Assembly: GCF_003478335.1 (NCBI RefSeq)
Contig: NZ_QUFB01000012.1
Span: forward strand, 1 to 64,000
Reading direction: 5' to 3'
DNA length: 64,000 nucleotides
DNA from: Clostridium sp. AM49-4BH
Lineage (GTDB): Bacteria > Bacillota > Clostridia > Lachnospirales > Lachnospiraceae
Translations under genes and position numbers: made by a program
The notes under the pieces: generated by a model
The model's database searches: none
What the model saw: only the letters and a program-made list of their open reading frames with translations
What the model was told of the DNA's origin: nothing
Shown here: piece by piece, positions 36,970 to 45,443 of the stretch
How positions within the stretch are numbered: the stretch's first letter is position 1
Layout: every line of letters begins with the position of its first letter

Positions 36970-39615
36970 TTACTTTTCTAAGGCTTTTAATTCCTCTTCC
37001 ACTTTCGCCATCATAGCTGTGTATTTTTCAAGTTTTGCGCGTTCTTCCGCAACCTTTGCCTCCGGTGCCTTGCTCATAAATTTCTCATTTCCAAGCATTC
37101 CATTGACACGCTTCAACTCGCCCTCCAACTTCTTCTTTTCTTTGGTAAGGCGCTCTTTTTCCTTGGCAAAGTCAACCAGATCAGCAAGAGGCATATACGC
37201 AGTTGCCTTATCGATCACAACAGATACTGCATTATCCTCAATACCAGTCTTGTCTGCCTGTACATGAACCTCTGATGCAGAGATCATATGCTGATATGCC
37301 GGGATCAGCTCTTCCAAAGCTGCTCCTGTCGTCTCGTCATCTGCTACGAGATATACAACTGCCTTACGGGAAGGTGCTACATTCATTTCCGTGCGGATAT
37401 TTCGGATACCACGGATCAGATTTTTCATGAGTTCCGCCTTTGCTTCAGACTGCTCATCTTCCCACTCCTTGCGGTAAACCGGCCAGTTGGAGATCATGAT
37501 GGATTCTTCCTCTGACTGCAATGTACAGAAGATCTCCTCTGTGATAAACGGCATATATGGGTGCAGCAGTTTCAAGGACTGGATCAATACTGTCTTTAAT
37601 GTCCAGAAAGCTGCATTTGCAGAAGCAGGATTTTCATCCTTAGCAAATAATCTTGGCTTAACAAGCTCGATGTACCAGTCACAGAACTCTGTCCATACAA
37701 AGTCATAAATCTTCTGTACTGCCACACCTAACTCATATTTCTCCATGTTCTCTGTGACATCTGCTGCCACATGATTTGCTGCAGACAAGATCCAACGGTC
37801 GATCACTTCCAGATCCTCTTTTGCCGGCTCTGTGATCACATTATCGCCTAAGTGCATCATGATGAAACGAGAAGCATTCCATACTTTATTGGCAAAGTTA
37901 CGGCTTGCCTCTACACGCTCCCAGTAGAAACGCATATCATTACCCGGTGCATTGTTGGTTACCAAAGTAAAACGAAGCGCATCTGCACCATACTTATCAA
38001 TGACCTCCAAAGGATCAATACCATTGCCAAGAGATTTACTCATCTTACGGCCCTGACTGTCTCTTACCAGTCCGTGGATCAATACTGTATCAAACGGCAC
38101 CTTTCCGGTATGCTCCAAACCGGAGAACATCATACGCATAACCCAAAATGGAATGATATCATAACCGGTTACCAGAGTGCTTGTTGGGTAGAAGTAATCC
38201 ATTTCCTCGGTGTTATCCGGCCATCCCAGTGTACTGAAAGGCCACAGTGCGGAGGAGAACCAAGTATCCAGCGTGTCCGGATCCTGTCTCATTGGCTTGC
38301 CGCATTTTGGACAGTTACAGGTATCTTCTTTCGTAACAACCATTTCGCCACAATCATCGCAGTAAAATGCCGGAATCTGATGTCCCCACCAAAGCTGACG
38401 TGAAATACACCAGTCACGAATATTCTCTAACCAATGAAAATAAGTCTTTTCAAAATGTGTTGGTACAAACTTTGTATCTCCATTCTTCACTGCATCGATC
38501 GCCGGTTTTGCCAGGTCTTTCATAGCAACAAACCACTGCTTTGATACTCGTGGTTCTACAGTTGTATGACAACGATAGCAGGTACCTACATTGTGCTCAT
38601 GGTCTTCTACTTTCAGAAGAGCACCTTCTGCCTCCAAGTCAGCAACGATCGCTTTTCTTGCCTCATAGCGGTCCATGCCTGCATATTTCGGATAATCTTC
38701 TACAATCTTGGCATCATCTGTCAGTACATTGATCACTTCCAGATTATGACGAAGTCCTACCTCAAAGTCGTTCGGGTCATGTGCCGGTGTGATCTTTACA
38801 ACACCTGTACCAAATTCCATATCAACATAATCATCTGCGATAATTGGGATCTGACGATGTACAATTGGAAGATCCAAAGTCTTACCCACCATATCTTTGT
38901 AACGATCATCATTTGGATTAACTGCTACTGCCGTATCACCAAGTAATGTCTCCGGACGCGTTGTCGCCAAGTCAATATAACCGGTTCCGTCCGTTGTCTT
39001 ATAACGCAAATGCCAAAAATGACCTGCCTGATCCTCATACTCAACCTCTGCATCAGAAATAGAAGTCAGACATTTTGGACACCAGTTTATGATACGCTCT
39101 CCACGGTAGATCAAGTCTTTGTTATATAACTTTACAAACACTTCTTTTACTGCCTTAGAGCATCCCTCATCCATCGTAAAGCGTTCTCTATCCCAATCAC
39201 AGGAAGAGCCGATCTTCTTGAGCTGTTCTACAATGCGGCCACCGTACTGCTTCTTCCAGTCCCAAACATGCTCCAGAAACTTTTCTCTTCCAATATCTTC
39301 TTTGCTGATTCCCTCGGCACGCAGCTTTTCTACAACTTTTGCCTCTGTAGCAATCGAAGCATGATCGGTACCCGGTACCCAAAGAGCCTCATATCCCTGC
39401 ATTCTCTTGAAACGGATCAAAATATCCTGCAGTGTATTATCCAGGGCATGTCCCATATGAAGCTGTCCTGTGATATTTGGAGGTGGCATAACGATCGTGA
39501 ATGGTTTCTTGTCACGATCTACCTCCGCATGAAAATACTTCTTTGCAATCCACTTGTCATACGTTCTCTGCTCAATATCCGCAGGATTGTAATTTTTTTC
39601 CAACTCTTTTGCCAT
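36970..39615 (-). CDS. valS: Valyl-tRNA synthetase
   Basis: 881 residues from ATG 39615 (MAKELEKNYNPADIEQRTYD) with AAAGGAAAAAG upstream; 54 more open codons upstream run through the leader and are not used. Class I synthetase motifs are PPPNITGQLHMGHALDNT (HIGH) and GRKMSKSLGNGIDP (KMSKS). An editing domain lies between, with a zinc-binding CNCPKCGKPM, and the C-terminal coiled coil (about 815-881) fits ValRS. It is controlled by a T-box leader. Confidence 0.97.
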   Translation of the reverse strand: MAKELEKNYNPADIEQRTYDKWIAKKYFHAEVDRDKKPFTIVMPPPNITGQLHMGHALDNTLQDILIRFKRMQGYEALWVPGTDHASIATEAKVVEKLRAEGISKEDIGREKFLEHVWDWKKQYGGRIVEQLKKIGSSCDWDRERFTMDEGCSKAVKEVFVKLYNKDLIYRGERIINWCPKCLTSISDAEVEYEDQAGHFWHLRYKTTDGTGYIDLATTRPETLLGDTAVAVNPNDDRYKDMVGKTLDLPIVHRQIPIIADDYVDMEFGTGVVKITPAHDPNDFEVGLRHNLEVINVLTDDAKIVEDYPKYAGMDRYEARKAIVADLEAEGALLKVEDHEHNVGTCYRCHTTVEPRVSKQWFVAMKDLAKPAIDAVKNGDTKFVPTHFEKTYFHWLENIRDWCISRQLWWGHQIPAFYCDDCGEMVVTKEDTCNCPKCGKPMRQDPDTLDTWFSSALWPFSTLGWPDNTEEMDYFYPTSTLVTGYDIIPFWVMRMMFSGLEHTGKVPFDTVLIHGLVRDSQGRKMSKSLGNGIDPLEVIDKYGADALRFTLVTNNAPGNDMRFYWERVEASRNFANKVWNASRFIMMHLGDNVITEPAKEDLEVIDRWILSAANHVAADVTENMEKYELGVAVQKIYDFVWTEFCDWYIELVKPRLFAKDENPASANAAFWTLKTVLIQSLKLLHPYMPFITEEIFCTLQSEEESIMISNWPVYRKEWEDEQSEAKAELMKNLIRGIRNIRTEMNVAPSRKAVVYLVADDETTGAALEELIPAYQHMISASEVHVQADKTGIEDNAVSVVIDKATAYMPLADLVDFAKEKERLTKEKKKLEGELKRVNGMLGNEKFMSKAPEAKVAEERAKLEKYTAMMAKVEEELKALEK

Positions 39616-39648
39616 AATCTTTTTCCTTTCTCTTAACATACAACACTT

Positions 39649-39702
39649 GCATCCTCGCGGAGCGTTTATTGCTTTATAGGAAACGAGAGGTTTCCTATAA
39701 AG
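39649..39702. repeat. 54-bp repeat R4, copy 2
   Basis: gcatcctcgcggagcgttt followed by the hairpin gctttataggaaac/gtttcctataaag. It is inserted between the T-box terminator and valS. Confidence 0.8.
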
Positions 39703-39703
39703 T

Positions 39704-39950
39704 AAAAAACGCCCTCTGCACATAGTGCAAAGGGCGATTATACGCGGTACCACCTTTGATCGCAATGTAAAAATCACATTACCTCTTGCATCGATAACGA
39801 GATGAACCGATGTCTCTTACTATCTGTTCAGAGACATGACTCCGAAGCTACCTTCTGCTTTCGTTCTATTCAAATGGTCTTTCAGCCAATGAACCATTCT
39901 CTCTGTGAACTCCGAAAACGTACTCCTCTTCTTCAACGTCATTATACCTA
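39704..39950 (-). promoter_or_regulatory. T-box leader for valS
   Basis: On the minus strand the T-box proper is AGGTGGTACCGCG, followed by the terminator CGCCCTTTGCACTATGTGCAG/GAGGGCG and TTTTTT. Stem I carries AGAGAGAATGGTT, and the specifier bulge reads GAAGGTAGC, giving GTA, a valine codon. Uncharged tRNA-Val would stabilise the antiterminator. The leader starts right after the stop of the NlpC/P60 gene, and GGTATAATG at its head could be the -10 box. Confidence 0.93.
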
Positions 39951-39954
39951 ATGA

Positions 39955-41382
39955 TCAACCAATAATTCTACGAGCGCCGCAAGGCTTTCTGTAGTACATA
40001 TTGGAAATCTTAATACCATCACTTGGGTTGCTGGCGTGTACTACACGTCCACCACCGATATACATTGCCACATGACCGATACGACTACCGTTACGATAGA
40101 AGATCAAATCTCCCGGCTGTACGTTTGACAGGCTTACCTTAGAACCACATCCTGACTGTGCTGCTGCACTATGTGGAAGACTATATCCAAACTGTGCATA
40201 AACACTCATTGTAAATCCGGAACAATCGGTTCCTCTAGTCAAACTGGATCCACCATATACATATGGGTTACCAACAAAGTTCTGTGCATAGCTTGCAACC
40301 TCTGAACCGTTGCCGCTTCCTGTATATGAACTATATCTCTTAGATGAACTGCTCTTCTTGCTGGAGGAGCTGCTCTTTCTGCTAGATGAACTGCTCTTTC
40401 TGCTGGAAGAACTTCTTCTTGTTACAGAACTGCTGCTCTTTCTGCTAGATGAACTGCTTCTATTGCTAGAAGATGAGCTGCTGGAAGAGCTTGAAGATGA
40501 ACTGGAAGAACTGCTTGCAGACTGCTGACGCGCACGCTCTGCTGCCAATGCTGCCAAACGCTCCTGCTCTGCCTTCTCTGCTCTTGCTTTTCTTCTTGCC
40601 TCAGCCTTCTCTTCTGCAATGGATACTGCTTTCTTGAAGTTCGCATGAAGACAAACAAACTCTCTCGCTACGAAACCATCCTCACCATCGATAGAGATCT
40701 TAACCCAATCCTTACCGATCTTGACAACTTCATAATTTTCATCTTCCGGGATCTGTGTCATGATCGTAGAAGAAGTATTTGGCTTCGTACGAACATTTAA
40801 TGTAACGGTTCCCGGTTTTACCTTCGCATAATATTTACCATACTTAGCAGCAAGCTTCTGTGCTTTAATACCTGTTGCCAAATATTCACTCTTAATGTAA
40901 CCTGTCACCTTACCGGACTCAATCTTAGCCCAGCCATTCTTATTAGACAGGACCTTTGCTGCGCATCCTTCATACAGCTTTCCAAGGATCTTGGAATCTG
41001 TATTCGGTTTCTTACGAACATTCACATAATCATCTGCAATGGAGATCGCTGTATCGACAAACTGCTTTGTAACATGTGGTGTCGGTACCGGCGTTGCCGT
41101 TGGTGCTGGTGCTGTTGTCGCTGCAGGTGTCACAGCTGCCTGTGTTACTGCAGGTGACGCAGTCGCTGCCGGCGCCTCAGTTGCATCAATATTTTCTTCC
41201 TGTTCCTCTTCATTATAAACGTCTGCATAATGCTTGTCCAAAGAAAGAGAAAGTCCTGCCATCTCTGTCTCTTTACACATGGTTGCAGCATTCGTATCTA
41301 CTCTTACTGAACCTGCCGCTAATGCAAGTGTCAGTGCCGTTCCACAAACCGCGGCTGTCTTGACCCAATGTGTCTTAATCAT
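39955..41382 (-). CDS. Secreted SH3b-NlpC/P60 cell-wall endopeptidase
   Basis: 475 residues from ATG 41382 (GGAGG upstream). The signal peptide is about 1-33. A Pro/Ala/Thr linker follows, then two SH3b domains (about 110-170 and 180-240), an Arg/Lys/Ala helix, and a Ser-rich linker with tracts of up to 17 serines (about 285-360). The C-terminal NlpC/P60 domain has the catalytic Cys in RGTDCSGFTMSVY, His in SRIGHVAMYIGG and the third residue near VVHASNPSDG. It cuts D-Glu-mDAP bonds in peptidoglycan, probably for growth or daughter-cell separation. WalR-like sites precede it. Confidence 0.92.
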   Translation of the reverse strand: MIKTHWVKTAAVCGTALTLALAAGSVRVDTNAATMCKETEMAGLSLSLDKHYADVYNEEEQEENIDATEAPAATASPAVTQAAVTPAATTAPAPTATPVPTPHVTKQFVDTAISIADDYVNVRKKPNTDSKILGKLYEGCAAKVLSNKNGWAKIESGKVTGYIKSEYLATGIKAQKLAAKYGKYYAKVKPGTVTLNVRTKPNTSSTIMTQIPEDENYEVVKIGKDWVKISIDGEDGFVAREFVCLHANFKKAVSIAEEKAEARRKARAEKAEQERLAALAAERARQQSASSSSSSSSSSSSSSSSSNRSSSSSRKSSSSVTRRSSSSRKSSSSSRKSSSSSKKSSSSKRYSSYTGSGNGSEVASYAQNFVGNPYVYGGSSLTRGTDCSGFTMSVYAQFGYSLPHSAAAQSGCGSKVSLSNVQPGDLIFYRNGSRIGHVAMYIGGGRVVHASNPSDGIKISNMYYRKPCGARRIIG

Positions 41383-41456
41383 AAAAGCCTCCAAACTGTA
41401 AACAATCCTTTGTAATCTATTCTAAGTTTCTTCAAGCACTTATTCATGTAATAATT

Positions 41457-41513
41457 ATTACAAATTTATTACATAACAGTTGTCATTATAACAACCTAAA
41501 TTCATCTTGTCAA
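41457..41513 (-). promoter_or_regulatory. Consensus SigA promoter with a WalR-type box
   Basis: TTGACA (41508-41513), 17-bp spacer, TATAAT (41485-41490): a perfect consensus promoter. Just downstream is TGTAATAAATTTGTAAT (41457-41473), an exact fit to the WalR pattern TGTWAH-N5-TGTWAH. Confidence 0.75.
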
Positions 41514-41599
41514 TAGTTCTACAACAGAATACGAATGGAATTTACACGTATTTCCAGTATCTTCCACTGATAAGATGGCTTTTTCACTCATTCCAAATT

Positions 41600-41615
41600 G
41601 TTACATTTTGTTACA
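41600..41615 (-). promoter_or_regulatory. Second WalR-like box (4-bp spacer)
   Basis: TGTAACAAAATGTAAC, about 90 bp upstream of the -35 of the NlpC/P60 promoter. The half-sites fit, but the spacer is one base shorter than consensus. Confidence 0.4.
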
Positions 41616-41710
41616 ATTTGCATTCTACTCTTATAGTCCACATTCATATTTCTCCCATTTTCCATAAATCCGAAAAACACTTTACACAGACATCCCGGTC
41701 ATATTCTTAA

Positions 41711-42262
41711 CGCAAACTTCCCATACCCCAAATCTCCCACAACCACATATTGCTTATTATGTCACTAAAACAATAACTATTTTGCAGCCGATAAAGCAAA
41801 TTATTCTGCCATCAAAAACTAAGACAATTGCTGCAGTATGCAAAGTTTTTTTGTGATTTCTTATTTTGTTAAGTCTCTGATGAATACATGCCTGAAGGTA
41901 TGTCTGAGATGTCCCGGTTTAGCAAGGTATCATCCATTTTTGGACGGGACGCTTTCGCTACGATGCGCTACGTTACGTTACTTAATGTCTCTGAAATACG
42001 AGACATAAGTAACGACGAGCGCAAAGTCCCTTTCAAAAATGATGAATACCTTGCTTCCGGGACTTCGAGTTGCCGAAAGGCATGTAAATCAATCATCAGA
42101 GACAACAAAATTTAGAAATCACAGTAAAAACTAATTGCAACAAGGCAATTGCTATAGTTTCTTGATGGCAGATTTCACTGTATGGTGGCTGCAAAATATG
42201 ATAAAAACATCGACATAATAAGCAATATGTGGTTCGAGCAATAACTTCCGGTATGGGAAGCT
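41711..42262. repeat. Giant-palindrome element, copy F (complete)
   Basis: Terminal motif aaacttcccatacc at the left and ggtatgggaag at the right. The left arm, read on, matches the reverse complement of the right arm along its whole length: ccacatattgcttattatg, ttttgcagcc, caattgc, gatttc.ta.tttgtt, gtctctgatga, acatgcct, agcaaggtatcatc and cgttacttaatgtctc all recur inverted. The centre is gtctctgaaatacgagac near 41990. The right end is 8 bp from the ridA stop. Confidence 0.95.
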
Positions 42263-42269
42263 CGTTTTG

Positions 42270-42650
42270 TTAGTTTTTAACGGCAACAGCCTCGATCTCG
42301 ATTGCTACGTCCTTTGGCAATCTGGCAACCTGAACACAGGAGCGTGCCGGATATGGCTCTTTGAAATGTTTCGCATATACTTCATTGATCTTTCCAAAGT
42401 CATCCATGTTGCTGATAAACACAACCGTCTTAACAGCCTTCTCTATAGAAGATCCGGATGCTGCTAACAGAGCTTCCAAATTAGATATTGCCTGCTCTGC
42501 CTGTGCTTCCACACTACCGGTAACTAACTCCCCTGTTGAAGGATCGATCGGGATCATGCCGGATGTGTAGATCATACCATTGACCTCGATTGCCTGAGAA
42601 TACGGTCCAATTGCCGCAGGTGCCTTATCTGTACTAATTACATTTGCCAT
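42270..42650 (-). CDS. ridA: RidA-family reactive-intermediate deaminase
   Basis: 126 residues from ATG 42650 (MANVISTDKAPAAIGPYSQA) after GGAGG. Diagnostic parts are IGPYSQAIEVNGMIYTSGMI, SNLEALLAASGSSIEKAVKT and the arginine-bearing PARSCVQVARLPKDVAIEIE. It hydrolyses 2-aminoacrylate and other enamines released by PLP enzymes. It is a single gene, with element copy F directly downstream. Confidence 0.95.
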   Translation of the reverse strand: MANVISTDKAPAAIGPYSQAIEVNGMIYTSGMIPIDPSTGELVTGSVEAQAEQAISNLEALLAASGSSIEKAVKTVVFISNMDDFGKINEVYAKHFKEPYPARSCVQVARLPKDVAIEIEAVAVKN

Positions 42651-42764
42651 AATAAAAACCTCCAATTATCATTTTTTTACATGGTAACACTATTTAATGA
42701 ATTGTACTAGCATTTTTTTGCAGATAACAGTATACTGAAAGTATTAAATTCATGGAGGATAATT

Positions 42765-43613
42765 ATGACCAGTAAAATAGAACTTGGAAAATTTCAAGAA
42801 TTGATCGTTGTCAAGCAGACCGACTTTGGTGTGTTCCTCAATACCCCGACAGGAGCTGAGCAGGACAAGATCCTTCTTCCAAAAGCCCATGTACCACAAG
42901 GCACACAGCTTAAAGATGTACTAAATGTATTTGTGTATAAAGATTCCGAAGACAGACCAATTGCAACAACCTTAGAGCCGGATATTACCTTAGGCGGTGT
43001 TGCAAGACTCTATGTAAAAGAAGTAACTCCGATCGGTGCTTTTTTGGAATGGGGACTGAGTAAAGATCTGTTTCTTCCTTTTAAGGAGCAATTGTATCCG
43101 GTCAAAGAGGGCGATGCCGTATTAGTCACCCTATATATTGATAAAAGCGACCGTCTCTGTGCTTCTATGAAAGTTTATGAATCACTGCGCAGCGATTCTT
43201 CTTATCAAAAAGACGACGAAGTATTTGGACGCGTCTATGAGATCAGCGAGAATTTTGGCGTATTTATCGCCATAGATGATATGTACTCTGCTCTGTTACC
43301 ACACAAAGAAGTCTTTGAGACCTACCGCATCAATCAACCGGTATATGCACGCGTTGCACAGGTGTTAGAAGATGGCAGACTGACGTTAAGTGTCCGCAAA
43401 AAGATTCCTGAGCAAATGAATGAGGATGCGGAAGTGATCTACGATTGTCTGGAAACGGCAGGCGGATTCCTTCCTTATCACGACAAAAGTGATCCTGAAG
43501 TCATCAAGCGTGAATTTCATATGAGCAAAAATGCATTTAAGCGAGCCATTGGCCATCTCCAAAAAACCGGCAGGATTAAGATTGAATCAAACGGTATACG
43601 TATGCTTTCCTAA
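42765..43613 (+). CDS. cvfB: S1 RNA-binding protein, CvfB family
   Basis: 282 residues with GGAGG before the start. Three S1-like segments (about 5-65, 70-135 and 145-215) and a C-terminal winged helix (about 225-282, VIKREFHMSKNAFKRAIGHL) give the CvfB/YitL layout. CvfB of Staphylococcus binds RNA and influences virulence gene expression. It is one of the few plus-strand genes and shares a terminator with accA, which runs towards it. Confidence 0.88.
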   Translation: MTSKIELGKFQELIVVKQTDFGVFLNTPTGAEQDKILLPKAHVPQGTQLKDVLNVFVYKDSEDRPIATTLEPDITLGGVARLYVKEVTPIGAFLEWGLSKDLFLPFKEQLYPVKEGDAVLVTLYIDKSDRLCASMKVYESLRSDSSYQKDDEVFGRVYEISENFGVFIAIDDMYSALLPHKEVFETYRINQPVYARVAQVLEDGRLTLSVRKKIPEQMNEDAEVIYDCLETAGGFLPYHDKSDPEVIKREFHMSKNAFKRAIGHLQKTGRIKIESNGIRMLS

Positions 43614-43670
43614 GCCATACAGAATACTATTGCAATTATAAAACCTATATATTGACACACCAAGATATAC

Positions 43671-43717
43671 AAAAAGCCGCCCGGTCCATATCATTTTGAT
43701 ATGTCCGGACGGTTTTA
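43671..43717. terminator. Bidirectional terminator between cvfB and accA
   Basis: aaaagccgcccggtccatatc pairs with gatatgtccggacggtttt, serving both converging genes. Confidence 0.9.
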
Positions 43718-43729
43718 TTGTTTGCATTA

Positions 43730-44541
43730 TTATTGTTCAAATTCCCCATATTGGCGGAATCGCTGATAACGTTTTTCCAACAGCTCTTCTACAGGTGTAG
43801 ATTGCAATTTAGGCAACGTCTCTGCCAACGCCTTGGCAATCTGGTCTGTCGTGTAAGGCAGATCCTTTTCGATGCCATTTGGCGACTCTGTAAATTTGCG
43901 ATCTATCACGTTGTTTTGCAGCAAATGATCTGCTGTCATGCGCATTAGCTCTGCAGCTTCATCGACTCTGGAAGGATCTCTCCATAATATACTGGCAAAG
44001 CCTCCGGTGATAACACCGAATACATACCATGCTCCAGCATCCACACCGTATCTCCAACTGCAAGTGCAAGTGCACCGCCGCTACCGCCTTCTCCCACAAA
44101 GATACTGATGATCGGCGTTTTAAGACGCGACATTTCCATAAGATTCCGCGCGATCGCCTCACCCTGTCCACGTTCTTCTGCACCAATACCGCAGTATGCA
44201 CCCGCCGTGTTGATCAACGTGATGACCGGACGATGAAACTTTTCTGCCTGTTTCATTAATCGAAGTGCTTTGCGGTATCCTTCCGGATTTGGCTGACCAA
44301 AATTACAGGCAACGTTCTCCTCGAGAGTATGCCCTTTCTGAATACCGATCACCGTAACCGGTTCTCCCCGAAAAGATGCAATGCCTCCAACGATCGCTCC
44401 ATCATCAGCATAATAACGATCCCCATGAAATTCCATAAATTCATCAAATAATTGATCAATAAATTCTCTTGCCGTTGGACGCTTTATATTTCTAGCTATG
44501 GATACTGTTTTCATTGTATCACTTACCGTATTGCTGCTCAT
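43730..44541 (-). CDS. accA: Acetyl-CoA carboxylase carboxyltransferase alpha subunit, frame broken
   Basis: Starts at ATG 44541 after GGAGG, overlapping the end of acc[21 protein letters not shown] is followed by [10 protein letters not shown]. The frame then shifts and continues [20 protein letters not shown] to the end. Restoring one G at about 44003 (CCGGAGG to CCGGAGGG) gives [12 protein letters not shown], the normal AccA sequence, and a protein of about 270 residues. With AccD it transfers carboxyl from biotin to acetyl-CoA. As this is the only accA in the only fab cluster here, the break is probably a sequencing error. Confidence 0.88.
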
Positions 44542-44555
44542 GCTGCCTACCTCCA

Positions 44556-45422
44556 TTATTTTCGACTATGAAGTTTTAAGATCCTTCCCAACTCTTCCCG
44601 CATTTTTTCGCGATGAACAATGCGGTCCACAAAACCATTTTTAAGTTGAAATTCTGCCCTCTGAAATCCCTCCGGCAATTTCTGATGGATCGTCCCTTGG
44701 ATCACACGCTGTCCGGCAAATCCGATCAAAGCTTTCGGTTCAGCCAATATAATGTCTCCTAACATTGCAAAGCTTGCCGTCACGCCACCAGTTGTCGGAT
44801 CTGTCAGTACTGTGACATATAGTAATCCCGCTGCATCATGCCGTCCCAACGCTTCCGATACTTTTGCCATCTGCATCAGAGAGATGATCCCCTCCTGCAT
44901 TCTGGCGCCACCGGACGTCGTAAAAATAATAATCGGCAGTTCGTGTGCTGTCGCGTATTCCACTGCTCTAGTTACCTTTTCACCAACCACAGACCCCATA
45001 CTTCCCATCATAAAATGGCTGTCCATAATGGCAATAACTGTGTCGTGTCCTTCTATCTGACAACGTCCTGTAACAACTCCCTCGGTGATCTGTGCCTTTT
45101 TTTGTGCTTTCTCGATCACCTTATCATAATCCGGATATCCCATCGGATTTTTAGGATGCATCGCAGCATCAAATTCTTCAAAGGTCCCCTCGTCGCAGGT
45201 GATCGCAATACGTTCCTTTGGACTCATTCGAAAATGTGCTTCGCAATTCGGGCAAAGTTTATATTTTGTCACTTCTTTTTTGTATATAATATTTTTACAG
45301 GAATTACACTTGATCCACATTCCATCCGGAATTGACGGTTCTTTGGACTTCATCCGTCTTTCCGGTCTGCGTGTCTCCGGCTTTTCCAGAGAAATATAAT
45401 TTTTCTTTCCAAATAAATTCAT
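44556..45422 (-). CDS. accD: Acetyl-CoA carboxylase carboxyltransferase beta subunit
   Basis: 288 residues with GGAGG before the ATG. The N-terminal zinc ribbon ([20 protein letters not shown], then NC) is followed by the crotonase-fold domain with [20 protein letters not shown] and [14 protein letters not shown]. It forms the carboxyltransferase with AccA. It lies 21 bp after accC and overlaps the accA leader, as expected for co-translated subunits. Confidence 0.96.
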   Translation of the reverse strand: MNLFGKKNYISLEKPETRRPERRMKSKEPSIPDGMWIKCNSCKNIIYKKEVTKYKLCPNCEAHFRMSPKERIAITCDEGTFEEFDAAMHPKNPMGYPDYDKVIEKAQKKAQITEGVVTGRCQIEGHDTVIAIMDSHFMMGSMGSVVGEKVTRAVEYATAHELPIIIFTTSGGARMQEGIISLMQMAKVSEALGRHDAAGLLYVTVLTDPTTGGVTASFAMLGDIILAEPKALIGFAGQRVIQGTIHQKLPEGFQRAEFQLKNGFVDRIVHREKMREELGRILKLHSRK

Positions 45423-45443
45423 CCTGCTCCTCCATGCATTACA

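Noticed and set aside
36970..39777. Valyl-tRNA synthetase frame extended to 39777
   Set aside because: The extra 54 codons translate the R4 repeat and T-box terminator; the ATG at 39615 has the ribosome site and the known start of ValRS.
40310..40528. Leu/Glu-rich plus-strand frame
   Set aside because: Antisense shadow of the serine-rich linker in the NlpC/P60 gene.
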